A stretch of 64,000 bases of DNA from Pempheris klunzingeri (Eukaryota; Chordata; Actinopteri; Acropomatiformes; Pempheridae): contig NC_092019.1 of assembly GCF_042242105.1 (NCBI RefSeq), positions 28,296,828-28,360,827 of the forward strand, in the 5' to 3' direction. Made by a program: the position numbers and the translations under genes. The notes beneath the pieces are model-generated. The model saw nothing but the letters and a program-made list of their open reading frames with translations, did no database searches and was not told where the DNA came from. Positions 11,899 to 23,069 of the stretch are shown here, piece after piece; the stretch's first letter is position 1, and each line of letters begins with the position of its first letter.

Positions 11899-12696
11899 CA
11901 CTGATGGGCAGTAACGCGTTACTGTAATCTAATTACTTTTTTCAAGTAACGAGTAAAGTAAGGGATTACAATTGCAAAAACAGTAATTAGATTACTGTTA
12001 CTTTCAGGCTGCGTTACTGCGCTACTGCGTTACTAAATTGTGATTTTGTTATGTGAGACTGTCTTGTGACAATAACGTATTAGCGGCGCGACGTCAGTGG
12101 TAAACAACAGACACATGAAGCGAAGAACAAGAGACAACATGGAGCGCGGGAGAGAGCAGGAACATACAGCGTTTAATGGTTGGAAGTACCGGCATTACTT
12201 TGCGTTTGACTCGGTAAAAGGTGACAAAAATATTAGCGTCCGCTGTACACTGTGCGTGGGAAGAAAACTTTTATCCACATCAAAAAAATTCCACCTCAAA
12301 TTTAACCAAGCACCTAGCTAGCCGGCACGGGAATGTCAAACCCCCGGTTCCCCCCACCGACATGCCCGCTGCGGCTACCACATCCATAGACTTGAGAGCG
12401 ACAGGACTTAGTGATGCAATGTGCATAAAGTTAAAACACTGAAACTGATAAAACAAGTTTTAAAAAAGATTCAATTTTATATAATGGAATATGCAGAAAG
12501 AATAGAATTAGGCTGAAAGGTCTATTGCTTTATAGTGTATTCAGGTTGTGCATCATGTTTTTGAAAAGTAACTAAGTAAAGTAATTAAAGTACCTAATTA
12601 CTTTTAAAAGTAAGTAATCAGTAAAGTAACTGGATTACTTTCTTAGAGAAGTAATCAATAACTTATTACTATTTCCAAATAACTTGACCAACACTG
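11899..12696 (+). mobile_element. hAT element 2, nested, BED-finger remnant
   Basis: 798 bp inserted in the right end of the large hAT with an 8-bp target duplication GGCGCCAC (11891-11898 and 12697-12704). The uninterrupted site is at about 46076-46083 in the other copy. Ends are CACTGATGGGCAGTAACG and, inverted, CAGTGTTGGTCAAG. The interior is rich in gtaatc/attac motifs. At 12113-12345 a decayed N-terminus of a BED-finger transposase can be read across a frameshift (KYRHYF, then CTLC, then NLTKHLASRH). The catalytic region is absent. Confidence 0.9.
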
Positions 12697-12732
12697 GGCG
12701 CCACATTGCGTAGAGCTGGCTCTGCTCCTTTC

Positions 12733-13308
12733 CCACTTGAGTTGTCTGGGCACACTCTGAGCAGAGACTTGCCTGCATCAAAGGCTTATCCAACATTCTG
12801 GAACATGACTCGTCAAAGTGATGACACATCAAAGGACCTTTTGTGAAAAGTCTCATCAGGCACCAAGGGCCCAATCTCTGGATAGCGCTTATCCTTAAGG
12901 GTAATGGGAGAGCTCCCAGTTGACATTGGGCAAGAGGTGGGGTAAAACCCTGGACTCCTCAACAGTCAATCACAGGGTCAATACATAGACACAGACAACC
13001 ACTCACGCTCACACTCACCAGCTGAGAACACCAGGCGGCTGGAGAAGCTGGTTAATAAGGCTGGCTCAGAGCTGGATACAAGTCTGGATTCACTGGGGAT
13101 GGTGGTGGAGGGACGCACACAGTGCAAGCTGCAGGACATCATGGACAATGTCAGCCGTTGTATTCCTAAGAATGAGATAGATGGAAGACAGACAGAGAAA
13201 AGAGAATCATAATGCCTCATCATCTGTAATTAGAATCAACTTTATTGGCCAAGTTTGAACAGGCAAACAAGGAATTTGACTCGGTGCAACTTGACTCTCT
13301 ATGTACAG
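12733..13308 (+). repeat. R copy 1, LINE-derived segment
   Basis: R resumes after the hAT. Plus-strand translation includes NTRRLEKLVNKAGSELD and CKLQDIMDNVSRCIP, which resemble the C-terminal region of fish LINE ORF2 proteins. Matches 59630-60213 in the same orientation and about 53790-54305 reversed. Ends at the hAT-3 target duplication atgtacag. Confidence 0.75.
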
Positions 13309-14968
13309 TAGGGGTGAGTACTGGCAAGCACCTCACGATACGATACATATCACGATACGATAGTATCCCGATATTCACCATAGTTAACTTAAAAATTAAA
13401 AACAGATGAAAACATCAGATGATAGTTATCAGTGTACGAATTCAGTCCAAAGTGTTTGATTCAAAACATTTGCATTTTATTATTAAAGTATAGGCCACTT
13501 TTCATAGAAAAACATACTGAAAATAAAATGCAGTATTGCACACTGCAATTGAAATGAAAATAAAGTGCATCAAATTTCTTGTCACTGAAACTGGTAATGT
13601 CTTAAAGTAACTATTCTCTTTTCCCTTAACAACACTCTGAAAGCACTGTATCCTGCAGTACGGGTCACACTAACTAAAAACCATGAGGGATAAAGTGCCC
13701 TGAGTTCATAACAATGCACAAAAATAAGTGAAAATAATATTTCTTCTATTGTGTTTGAACATTGAACTAAACAGATTATATGAAAATACAATTCCTACGC
13801 ACATATTGCAAACGTGCTCTATGTCACTGAACACACTGTGCTGAAAAGTATGAGGAATGTGCACATAGTTCTCTTGTAAACAAAATTATTACAACTGAAA
13901 GAGTAAACCATGAACATTTTGATACATGAATAGGCCTAGTACTTGTACTTGACTTCTTTTGTTTTTAGATTTTTGTGTAGAAAGAGAATCTGATCAAGAT
14001 GCTCTGGGGTGAGTATACTCCTCTGTGCGGTGAGAATGTCCCCCGCAGTAGAGAAAACTCTCTCAGAGGAGACACTTGTCCCAGGGATGCACAAATACCT
14101 CTTTGCAAGGTGTGACAGGAGGGGAAACTCGCACTCATGCTCCTTCCACCAGTTTGGTGGAATGTGGTGAGATGTTATTGTAATATACGACTCAGTGGCT
14201 CTGGACGTCCACTCGTCACAAGTCAGGGCAACTCTCTGTGCAGCGTCCAGAGACGTTTTCACGGCCTTCTTCACCTGGTCATACATCTTGGGCACAGCTA
14301 TATCCACAATGTGGACGCGCTGCGGGATCTTGTAACGTGGCTCCAAAGTATGTAGCATCCACCTGAAGCCGGTGTTTTAAACCACACTGTATGGGCGCAA
14401 ATCTTTACAAATAAAATGCACAATGGACTCTGTGATGCATTGAGCTCGAGGTGACGTAAATGGTAGGAAGTTATCCAGCGTAGTTTGGTTCAGTACTCTT
14501 CGGCAGCTGCTTCTGTGCCAGTACCTCAGTGTGGTGTCTTGCTAGATGAGTTCTCAAGTTTGTCGTGTTCCCACAGTATTTCACGGCAGCGAGACAGAGC
14601 TTGCAAACGGCGTTGTTTTTGTCAAACTCGTTGTTTTTACTTCCATTTATAACTTTGAAGCCAAAGTGTTTCCAAACGTCGGCTTTATACTGAGAAGGTG
14701 TTTTTATTGTTAGCCATGTTTCTGTTGGCTTTAGCTACTAAGCACAACTCTACTGCAGGATTGCCGCTGCGCCGCACATTTGCTCTTCACCGCCATCTAC
14801 TGGAGTGGTGCTAAAGTCGTACTGTATTCACAAGGCGTCGGAAATGCAAATCATTATTTTCATTGAAAAAAAAAAAAAAAATCGATATTAGGAGATGAAA
14901 AATCGATATCATATCGGGTCACAGAATATCGCAATATATAGCCATATTGATATTGTTTCACACCCCTA
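13309..14968 (-). mobile_element. hAT element 3 (internally deleted)
   Basis: 1660 bp. Ends TAGGGGTG and CACCCCTA, with subterminal blocks of repeated cacgatacgata and atcgatat motifs. The 8-bp target duplication is atgtacag (13301-13308) and atatacag (14969-14976), one mismatch. The unoccupied site is at 60206-60213. It contains a minus-strand transposase remnant (13936-14700) with a large internal deletion, and an A13-type run near 14868. Confidence 0.9.
13936..14700 (-). pseudogene. hAT transposase remnant (ZBED1-like type)
   Basis: Read on the minus strand from about 14700. A BED finger comes first (VWKHFGF, CKLC, NLRTHLARHH). Then comes a break. The frame at 14358-13936 joins part of the catalytic region (VALTCDEWTSRATESY) directly to the C-terminal dimerisation domain (PGTSVSSERVFSTAGD and LTPEHLDQILFLHKNL). 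The second and third catalytic acidic regions between these are missing, so it is an inactive deletion derivative. Confidence 0.87.
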
Positions 14969-15009
14969 ATATACAGTGAGGAGAAAAATAAAAATAAACT
15001 ACAACAATA

Positions 15010-15872
15010 TGTTGCACCTGACTCCACAGGTCAATCATTAAATAAAATGGAGCGCAAGTAATGAAGGTATATAAATGTTAATATTTATTATCCACGGTGC
15101 ATATCATAAAATCACAATCCTATTCCTCCAAACGGGGTAAAATTATGTATACTGTCAATACCTATTGCACATGAGCCTGATAGACCAGGGGGGGTGAAAG
15201 TCACTGCATGCTTAAGATGCCACTGCACATCAATTCATATCAAAACAGCACAGCAATCAATTTATATCAAAATAGCACCGCAATCAGTTCACACGTGACT
15301 ATAACCAGCACACCTAAGTCGGGTCTCAGTACTACTAGGAATTACAGTTGATAATTACCCACCGCGGATCTTAATAGGGAAGTGAATAAACAAAACAATT
15401 AACAAAAAAATAAAGGAAGTTAGTCCGCCCTCGCAGGATGTAACCCCAGGTCTTTACATCCACGAGCCCCGCAAGGCCGAGCGGACTAACTAAAACAAAT
15501 CCTACAAATGAAACTAAAGAGGACAGCAGGAGACAGTGCACACCCGACAAACAGTCACTGTTAAAACACAGATAATAAAAACACAATTAATGACTCAATA
15601 ACTGATTAAACACACCCAAAACAAAATAACATTTTTAATAAACATCCTTAAAAAACCCCATACCTGCTACGCCAGCGCCTCACACGCCGCAGGAAATCAA
15701 TTCCCCTATAAAACTGTGTGGCCACACACAAATCACAGCTGAAGCCTCGTGTCTCTCTGGCCTCACGCCGGCAATCATCCACACCTGCCCACTCACCTAA
15801 CTTGCTTTATTGTTTCCTGCCCCAATCAGAGGCAGACAGCAGAGGACCAACAGGTGCCACTGGTTACAAACA
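15010..15872. mobile_element. LTR-like insertion in R (863 bp)
   Basis: The segment starts TGTTGCACCTG and ends GGTTACAAACA. It is absent from the other R copies, where caacaata joins ggaaaagaacagg directly (60241-60255; reversed near 53660). TG...CA ends and an internal AATAAA favour a solo LTR. I could not find a clean target duplication, so the exact edges are less sure than for the other insertions. It includes a large pyrimidine/purine-poor unique stretch with no frame. Confidence 0.55.
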
Positions 15873-16735
15873 GGAAAAGAACAGGACAATATAAACGATA
15901 TAGAACTCTTTAACAACGGTATGTACAATAGAGGTAGGTGTAGTGCAGAATTGCAGTGCAAAAAAGTTGCAAATGTGCAGGGGTGTGGAACTATTGCACA
16001 GTGGATCCTGATACTCTGAGGCTAGTGCGAGTTCATCAGGGTGACGGCCTGGGGGAAGAAACTGTCTCTGTGTCTGGTGGTTTGGGTGTACAGTGATCTG
16101 TAGCGCCTACCAGAAGGGAGGACTTTGAAGAGTTTATGTGCGGAGTGTGAGGGGTCTGCAGAGATGTTACCTGCCCTCCTCCTGACCCTGGACAGGTACA
16201 AGTCCTGGATGGAGGGCAGATCAGCCCCAATTATCCTCTCTGCAGGTGTAGTGTTGATTTTTTACGAAAGAAAACAGGCAACTTCTCTCATTTAAGGTGT
16301 TTTAATATTCAGTCTGTTCTCGGAAAACCACAGTCAGCAAGCTGTTAGTCTGTAGCCAACAGATAGCAGAGTGAGCCCCGGGCTCTGTGTGAGGCATCAA
16401 TTTGTACATTCAGATATTGTGGATAGAATTAGGATTTGTTTTGACTAGGTGGGGGAGACCATGGTTTAATGGTGAATACGGTACAAAATAAGGCACTATG
16501 AATAATAACAACATGATCTCCACACATCATAAGGCACTTGGAAATAGTAACTCTATATTATACTATTCTACTATATTCTTCACTGTTGGAATAGTAACAC
16601 TATATTTTCTCAAATATATTCCCCACACAGACCTGATTGTCCTTTGCAGTCTGCGCCTGTCCTGTTTGGTGGCCGATCCAAACCAGACCGTAATGATTGA
16701 TTTAATGACACACGGCACCACTGTGGTGTAAGGGC
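15873..16735 (-). repeat. R copy 1, LINE 3' end
   Basis: Minus-strand translation gives SIQDLYLSRVRRRAGN and, after a shift, LLPSGRRYRSL-like sequence and a stop after MNSH-like residues: the C-terminus of a LINE ORF2 with its 3' UTR at 15873-16020. The same segment is at 61740-62270 and, reversed, at 50590-50960 and 53280-53790. At about 16471 R jumps from ccatggttta to the segment A sequence, lacking roughly 400 bp present at 62262-62680. Confidence 0.8.
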
Positions 16736-16745
16736 TTTAACTTGT

Positions 16746-16817
16746 TGGAGATGCTGGGGATTGAACCCAGGACCTTGTACATGCAAAGCACACGCTCTAC
16801 CACTGAGCTACATCCCC
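16746..16817 (-). tRNA. tRNA-Ala(TGC)
   Basis: A full cloverleaf can be drawn: acceptor GGGGATG with CATCTCC (one G-U), D-arm GCTC/GAGC, anticodon stem TGTGC/GTACA around loop TTTGCAT (anticodon TGC), T-arm CTGGG/CCCAG, discriminator A, 72 nt, no encoded CCA. The sequence is identical to 50293-50364. It sits inside a dispersed repeat, and no T-run terminator follows within about 30 nt, so it may be a hitch-hiking copy and not an expressed gene. Confidence 0.8.
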
Positions 16818-16989
16818 TCACTTGCTATGACCTTTTATGAGTATTTCAACTGCTCAATGAGTGTCTCACTACCTCTATGGCTACTCATGATAGGGTAGGG
16901 TGAGGACGTTGTCTATGAAAGATGTTGACAGTAGTTGTACACTAAGTTGTCAGCTTATTACATTATGTTACACTTTTAAGAATGACGCT

Positions 16990-17480
16990 GTGGTCGATCC
17001 TTTGTGTAACACATTCATTTTTATTCCTGCAGAAATGGTAACAAAAACATATCAGTCTTAACGTCTGTGTTGCTCCGTGTTACTCCGTGTACTGTCTGAC
17101 GTCTCACTCTATTAGCGACTGGCATATCTCAGAACACACATTACAAGTTGATCAAGTCAAAAACATTCAAATTACAATCATGCCATCATGTAATAATCCA
17201 TCCTGTAAACAACCTTTTCACCAAAAGTATTTATACTCAATGAACATCTTTTTAATCTACCCTTATTCTCCCATGAACTGTTTCACAGTTTTAACTTAAC
17301 TTATAACTGTTTTTAACTCACCAGTCTTTATTATTGTCTCTGTCTAGCTCTATGTTGCTCAAAAATAACAAAATCTAATACTGAAATTGTGTCTTCCATA
17401 TAAACTCTTGTTTTAAATGTAACCAGATCACCCATGTTCGATATATCGTTCCGCTCTTATTCTGAAAACCCAACCGGAAA
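16990..17480 (-). repeat. Segment inverted relative to 49725-50130
   Basis: This stretch is nearly the reverse complement of 49725-50130, together with the neighbouring tRNA-Ala (16746-16817 against 50293-50364). A 51-bp piece at 17398-17448, flanked by TTCC on both sides, is present only here. An exon-like tail (tttctgcag) is read on the minus-equivalent strand. No protein recognised. Confidence 0.8.
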
Positions 17481-17639
17481 CTGTGTATGGTGTGTGGTTG
17501 TGTGAAGGGTCGGTGTCCGGCAACAGTACAAAGCCGCCGCACACCCCGATATGCACAAAGGTGCGAGGGCCCTTCAACGCTGCAACGCTGCAGCGCTGCA
17601 GCGAGAAGAGCCGTCCACTGCGGCTGCTCCTCTGTCCTG

Positions 17640-17815
17640 CCAGGGTCTAGTGAAGAGGGTGGCTGACATTGTCCATCAATAATTTCCTGGTAGCCCAACT
17701 GTAGGGGGACGAGTGTGTTTTCATACTGTGGTCTCAGGAGGGAGAGATAAAGCTGTTCCAGTGTCTTAATGATGTGCGATGTGAGGCCCACTGTACTATA
17801 GTCGTTACAATTAGT
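17640..17815 (-). pseudogene. LINE reverse transcriptase fragment
   Basis: Minus-strand reading gives VGLTSHIIKTLEQLYLSLL, then LVPLQLGYQ. This is the RT block that in fish LINEs reads roughly as ...ALTS..MKT.ERL...LRP...DPLQFAYQ. It breaks off after about 55 residues. Probably the same broad LINE group as 47062-47676. Flanking 17480-17640 contains tandem gctgca and no frame. Confidence 0.7.
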
Positions 17816-17964
17816 TTTAGCTTGGTGGGCCTAATAAACTGACAACTTAGTGTATAATTACTGTCAATTTTCTATCATAATATACACAACTTACTTACCC
17901 TATCATATCATGAGTACTCATAGAGGTACCAAGGCACTCATTGACCAGATGAAACACTCTTAAT

Positions 17965-18036
17965 GGGAATGTAGCTTATTGGTAGAGCGTGTGCTTTGCA
18001 TGGGCAAGGTGCTGGGTTCACTCCCCAGCATCCCTA
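17965..18036 (+). pseudogene. Degenerate tRNA-Ala(TGC) copy
   Basis: The 72-nt tRNA-Ala layout is recognisable with the TTTGCAT anticodon loop, but the acceptor has an A-C mismatch and a terminal G-U, the A-box is altered (TAGCTTATTGG) and the T-loop reads TTCACTC. Surrounding sequence matches the R-associated tRNA-Ala units. Confidence 0.7.
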
Positions 18037-18489
18037 ACATGTTGGTGCTTACACTACACTGTTATCCTGTAACAGTATTGCATGTAGGGATTCATATGCC
18101 GTGCTCTATATCATATATAACATCAAATTGTTCAAGCATGTGTCCATATCTCTGTGCTGACCATATTCTTCATTGCTGCATTTAACCTATTTTCAGGATA
18201 ACATGTTACAACGGTGCATAGATGTAGATATAGATGTGTGTGTGTATTTCACAAAAAAAATGTGTATGTTGCTCCATTTCTGTTTCAGGGCACAGTTACG
18301 TGGAGATTCAAGGGGATCATTCATACAAAGTAGTTCTCCTTGTTAAGCAAGGGTCAAAGTTAAAAAATACTGGATGAAACAGTAACACCTAATGAATAAT
18401 AACCTAATAATAATGAGCATTGATGTAATGAAACAAATCCATGGCCATGGCATCTGAGCCAAGTACTTTGTGTCTTTCAAAATGTAAGC
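18037..18489. other. Non-coding, partly repeat-derived
   Basis: The first 150 bp resemble 55155-55330, which follows another tRNA-Ala remnant. I see no gene, RNA or element end in the remainder. Confidence 0.5.
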
Positions 18490-18612
18490 TGATGATTTCT
18501 ATCCATCCTTCTGTTTGTCTTCCATCTGTTGGCAGCTTCCTCTTTCTGCCACGTCCAGGTAGTGTAGCCAGTGGTCCTTTAGCTTTGAGCTTGCAAACTA
18601 TGCTTCCAACAG
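18490..18612 (-). pseudogene. Tc1-like transposase fragment, C-terminal side of the break
   Basis: Minus-strand translation gives VGSIVCKLKAKG and LATLPGRGRKRKLP, the second half of the N-terminal helix-turn-helix of a Tc1-type transposase and the following GRPR-like hook. It is interrupted at 18612 by the CACTA element and continues at 28540. Only the DNA-binding region survives. Confidence 0.82.
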
Positions 18613-18624
18613 CACTGTAAAACC
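18613..18624 (+). repeat. CACTA element left terminal inverted repeat
   Basis: CACTGTAAAACC. Beyond 12 bp the ends diverge, but both subterminal regions carry ttaagt/acttaa hexamers. Confidence 0.85.
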
Positions 18625-18815
18625 GAACAGTATAAGTGCCTCAAAAATAGTGGGTTGTGTTAACTCAGAAATTCAAAAATGCTATTTGAACACTACTTTA
18701 TTTTAACTGATTTTGAATTTTAAGTACACTATACTTAATCCCTTTGACTGACATTTCTCTTTGTACTCAAAAAATCTGACAGGTATCTGTGTGACGTCAC
18801 GTACGCAGGTACATG

Positions 18816-19358
18816 TGTTGTGACTTCTCTGATGCCGATGATGTGCAGTTGATGAAAGGAGATGTCCGCTGACAACGACTTAGTGAATAAAAATAGGTTT
18901 ATTACAAAAAGGTCAGTTGTCTAACAGGCACCATGGAGCCTGGGAAGACGTTCAGCCAATTCTAGGAACAGACAGTGTAACCCCCAGCCGAATCTGCTGT
19001 CTCTGTCCTCGCCTTCCTCGAGCCACCTCTCTGGTCACTTCTTTATACCCCTTTGACCATCCATCCCAACATCTGGTTTTCATCCATATAACAGTTCTAT
19101 TCTTTGTTTTAGGGGTACAAGGATATATTAGAAAGACATCATCCCCCAGTATCTAGTAAGGGGGAGCAAAGGTCAGATCTCCACTGCCCAGGTCAAGCAG
19201 TTCCCAGTCTGTCTGTCTCCAGATAATCGATCACAGATCCGAAACAGAGAAACAATGACCACTACCACATCATATGCCCTAAAGGCACATACCAAACACT
19301 ACATACTTAGTTATACTCACTACAGACACATATCAGACACTGCATATCATACACCACA
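18816..19358. mobile_element. Solo LTR (543 bp) inside the CACTA 5' region
   Basis: Begins TGTTGTGACTTC, ends ATACACCACA, with target duplication CATG at 18812-18815 and 19359-19362. TGT...ACA ends and 4-bp duplication are as for retroviral LTRs. It separates the left terminus from the promoter/5' UTR region of the transposase gene. Confidence 0.82.
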
Positions 19359-19529
19359 CATGCTCCTCCCTCATCTGTTGAACAGTCCTCTTTCCGATGT
19401 TTCCCGCTATGAGAAAGTTTGTAGTGAGAGACCAGCTTGCATTTATGTGGATGTTGGTCGGATTTTGCCGGTAAAAAATACGATTTGCGGGTGCTAGTGA
19501 ACTTTTGAAGTGGAGCTCGCTGTAGCCTG

Positions 19530-19615
19530 CAGCACTTTTCTCTACCTGCTCATCTAGCTTCCGCTCCTGTGCTGACCGCCAGCACGTTGCTGCTTTCTCT
19601 CAGCGCGCTTATCTG
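19530..19615 (+). other. Probable 5' UTR exon 1 of the transposase gene
   Basis: A cytosine-rich, AT-poor block that ends at a strong splice donor (atctg|gtaagt, donor at 19616). It resembles a non-coding first exon. The transcription start is not defined by what I can see. Confidence 0.45.
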
Positions 19616-20250
19616 GTAAGTTAACGACTTTGTACCTCACTTTAATGTTGTTTTGCATTATTTTCTACACAAAATGCAAAATGATCCTGCAGTGGAAGCT
19701 TGTTCTGTAGTTCTCTAGTAGTTTACGGTGTGCTGTGGAGGCTGTGGACGTGTCTAATTAGAGGTAACGTCGATGATTTTCCACTCGTTTGCTGTAACAT
19801 AGTGAAGTTGTCTTTTTGTGAGTTCTTCTTTATTAGATAAATTAATTGTTAAAATCGGACTTGTTAGTTGTTAGGTTACAATCCAGACTGTTTTTTTTCT
19901 TCCAAACACCCTGAAACACTTCAAAAACCTTTAAGTTTAACATGCAAGGCCCTTTTCTGATGTTATCACTCTTTTACAGCTGAAAGTTTAGTAATATCTT
20001 TCTGTTGATCTTACTGTGATGATAAAACAGTTAATCATCAGCAAAACTTTCTTTCATTCAAGACATTACTTTAGACACATCTCTGTGTTATTTCAGGCAA
20101 AAAAAGCAGCATAAAACTAGTGGGAAAATATCTAGAAGATATGTAGGCTGTCCTATGTTTATATCATAAGGATTTTCCTGATATTTTATGGAATACTTTT
20201 GTGAAAATGTTGCAACTCCGTTAACTATTAATTTTTGTTTTTCTCTGCAG

Positions 20251-20294
20251 GCTGAAACTGAGACAACCAGCTGATAATCAGAGCTCTCATCCTG
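20251..20294 (+). other. Probable 5' UTR exon 2 of the transposase gene
   Basis: Preceded by a polypyrimidine tract and acceptor (tttttctctgcag ending 20250), followed by a donor (cctg|gtatgt). It has no ATG in useful frame, consistent with a leader exon ahead of the coding exon that starts at 20428. Confidence 0.5.
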
Positions 20295-20427
20295 GTATGT
20301 TGACACTGAACAGTTAGCCTAAATGGATATGTATTACACATAGTCACTTAATTCTGAATGAATATTTGGTGCACAGTACATAGGTTAATTTAAAAACCTG
20401 TCTCATTTGGGGGAGCATTATTATCTA

Positions 20428-23069
20428 ATGTCGTGGACATGTAAACTTTGTGCTGCTGTCTTTGATAAAAGGGGGCAGTTGCTTGAACACTATCGCTTGC
20501 GTCATAGCAATTTTTCTTCAATCTGTCCATTGCCTTGTCTCTGTGATGACTGTATATGCACATTTCAATCAGTAAATGCACTGAAAATTCACTTAACACA
20601 TTTGCATACAGTTGCAGCCGGTGGAAATCAAGTAGCATGTGTGTTATTCATCTGTCCTTTGTGTGGATTCAAGCAACCATTTAATGATAAAAGTCTCCTT
20701 AGCCATCTAAGGACACATTTAAAACAACATGAGATGGTGGATTGTCCATTCAAAAATTGTCATTACCGTACTAATGTGTATTCCTCCTTCAATGCACATA
20801 AAAGTAGGACTCACCCAGACTGTGATGTGTCAGATTTTAAGAATGGAATTGTCTTGACAGACATTGACAGCCAAACAATGCAGAGTCAAACTGATGAGAG
20901 TGGTCCTGAATGTAGTCCTTCTGTGTCAGAAGACACAGGTGAATTTCAAATTCAACTGAGAAACAATTTGGCCTCACTGTTCTTGAAAATGCACAGTGTT
21001 CTCCATGTATCAGAGATGGCTATACAGGACATAGTTGAAAACTTGTCACATATATTCTCATTGTCCCAGCCTCTTGTGAGAGACTCTGTCATTAGAGTTT
21101 TTCAAGAACACGATCAGTCTATCAGTGATGGCCTTCTTAATGAACTAGTGGAAGCCATCATGACAAGTAATGTTTTTGTTAGTGCTACTACAGAAGGTGC
21201 AGAGCTTTCCACCGCCAAGCAAAGGAAAACATTTGTCAGAAGTAACTACCCTCTGGTAATGCCAGTGCAGTATACTTTAGATTCTGGGGGACACACAGCA
21301 GTGTATGTTCCAATACTACAGATGCTTCAAACTATGTTTAAAAGTACTGATCTCCTTGTCAAGATTCAAGAGGCAAAAGCATCAACACCTGGAATGTACG
21401 TGTCTCATGAGGATGGAACATATTTCAAAGAAAATCAGTTACTGTCAGAAGCAGGAGAGCTAAAATTGTCACTGATTTTGTATGTGGATGACATTGAACT
21501 TGCTAATCCTTTGGGCACAGCTAGAAAGATCCACAAGCTTTGTGCAGTCTACTGGTTGCTTGCCAATGTACCCAGTCAGTACAGGTCCAGCCTGCATGTA
21601 ATACAGTTAGCTCTGCTATGTAAAGTACAAGGTCTGGAGAGGTGTGGTTATGAAAAGGTTCTTTCACCTTTGTTGAAAGATTTGCGCACTCTTGAACAGG
21701 ATGGCATTTTTATTGAAAGTGTTGGTCAGTGTATCAGGGGCACAGTGATGTATGTTGCAGCTGATAATCTGGCTGCACATGGCCTCGCAGGCTTTGTGCG
21801 GTGTTTCCGAGGACACTATGTGTGTAGATTCTGTTGCTGTACTACAGACCAGATACAGTCCAGTGAAGTTTCTGAAGGAGAGTTTAGCATGAGAATGAGA
21901 GCCTCACATGATCGTCTTGTGCAGGATGTTGTGCAAGGAGAAAAAGCATCTCACATTGGTGTTACTGGTGAGTGTGCTCTCGGCAAAGCACTGGAGCATT
22001 TTCATCCCATTACAGGTTTTCCACCTGATATCCTTCATGACCTGTTTGAGGGTATAGTTCCAGTTGAGCTGGCCTTGTGCATCCGTGAGATGATTCATCT
22101 TAAATATTTCACTCTTGAATATCTCAACACCAAAATTCACACATTTCCATATCAGCACTATGATAGGCTTGATAAACCACAACAAATCCCAAGGAATTTT
22201 GCAACCAAACTAAACATTGGTGGGAATGGACATGAAAATTCCACTTTATTGAGGTTATTACCATTTATGGTTGGAAGTAAAGTCCCCGAAGGAGATGAAG
22301 TATGGTCCATATTGATGGACCTTAGAGAAATTGTGCAGCTTGTGTTGTCTCCGTCTTTGACAGAGGAGTCTATCCTGTACATGCAGACTAAAATAAGCGA
22401 TCACAGGCAGGGGCTTCAAGCAGTGTTTCCAGACTTTAAACTGCGACCCAAGCATCATTATGTTGAGCACTACCCAGAACTCACAAAGCGTTTTGGGCCT
22501 CTTGTTCACCTATGGACCATGAGGTTCGAGGGAAAACATCGTTTTTTCAAAAGGGTGATCCATGACACAATTTCAAAAATGTCTTGAAAACTCTCGCTAC
22601 CAGGCATCAGCACATGATGGCTTATCATTTCAGTGCACCACTATTTTTCAAACCACACATACAAGCACCCAGTGTCATCTCTGTCCAAGTTGCCACATTG
22701 CCTCAAGTGGCAAAAGACTTCATAAAGACAAAGACGGAGAGCCAAAATGCATACAGTGCATCTAAGGTCTCCATAGAGGGCACAGAGTATACAAATGGAA
22801 TGTTTGTTTCTGCAGGCCAGAGGGGAGGACTTCCAAAATTTGGCAGGATTGAGCATATACTGCTTGTGAATAACGTAGTTTCCTTCCTTTGCAGGGACTA
22901 CGAGAGCTGGTACACTGAGCATTTAGGATCATTTGAGCTGACAAGTTCAGACAACTTCTGTGTGCATCAGCTGTCAGAGCTAAATGACACATTAAGTCTC
23001 ACAGCTTACAGTATTGATGGGCATTTAATGTTGACACAAAAAAGATTTATATTAATCACTGAAATGTAG
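20428..23069 (+). pseudogene. CACTA-type transposase with four C2H2 fingers (frameshifted)
   Basis: Long single-exon frame from ATG 20428 (MSWTCKLC); an upstream TTG is not a credible start. Four C2H2 fingers: C5/C8/H21/H26, C39/C42/H55/H60, C76/C79/H93/H97 and C106/C111/H124/H129. The transposase core follows: YVDDIELANPLG (from residue 352), ADNLAAHGLAGF (D446), a CRFCC cluster, PPDILHDLFEG (from 532), LLRLLPFMVG and WTMRFEGKHRFFK (E701). Order and spacing resemble Tnp2-type CACTA transposases; D354/355, D446 and E701 are candidate catalytic residues (inference). The frame ends at TGA 22585-22587, but homologous-looking sequence continues in another frame from NVLKTLATRHQH (about 22577) to TAG 23067-23069, so a small indel near 22565-22580 truncates the protein. 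Confidence 0.83.

Larger units (their letters stand above)
8227..12724. mobile_element. Large hAT-type element, copy 1 (non-autonomous, composite)
   Basis: Ends are CGGGGCCGGCTCTTCC and, inverted, CAGAGCCAGCTCT; the second copy at 43248-46103 shows the expected CAG start. An 8-bp target duplication ctcctttc lies at 8219-8226 and 12725-12732, as for hAT elements. The unoccupied site is at 59622-59629. No transposase of its own was found. The cargo is a 26-29 bp minisatellite (8628-9003), an L2 LINE (9314-11630) and a second hAT (11899-12696), the last two inserted after this element formed. Subterminal stretches read aggcaaatgctaagggcgcc and cgcctagggcgcc. Confidence 0.9.
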
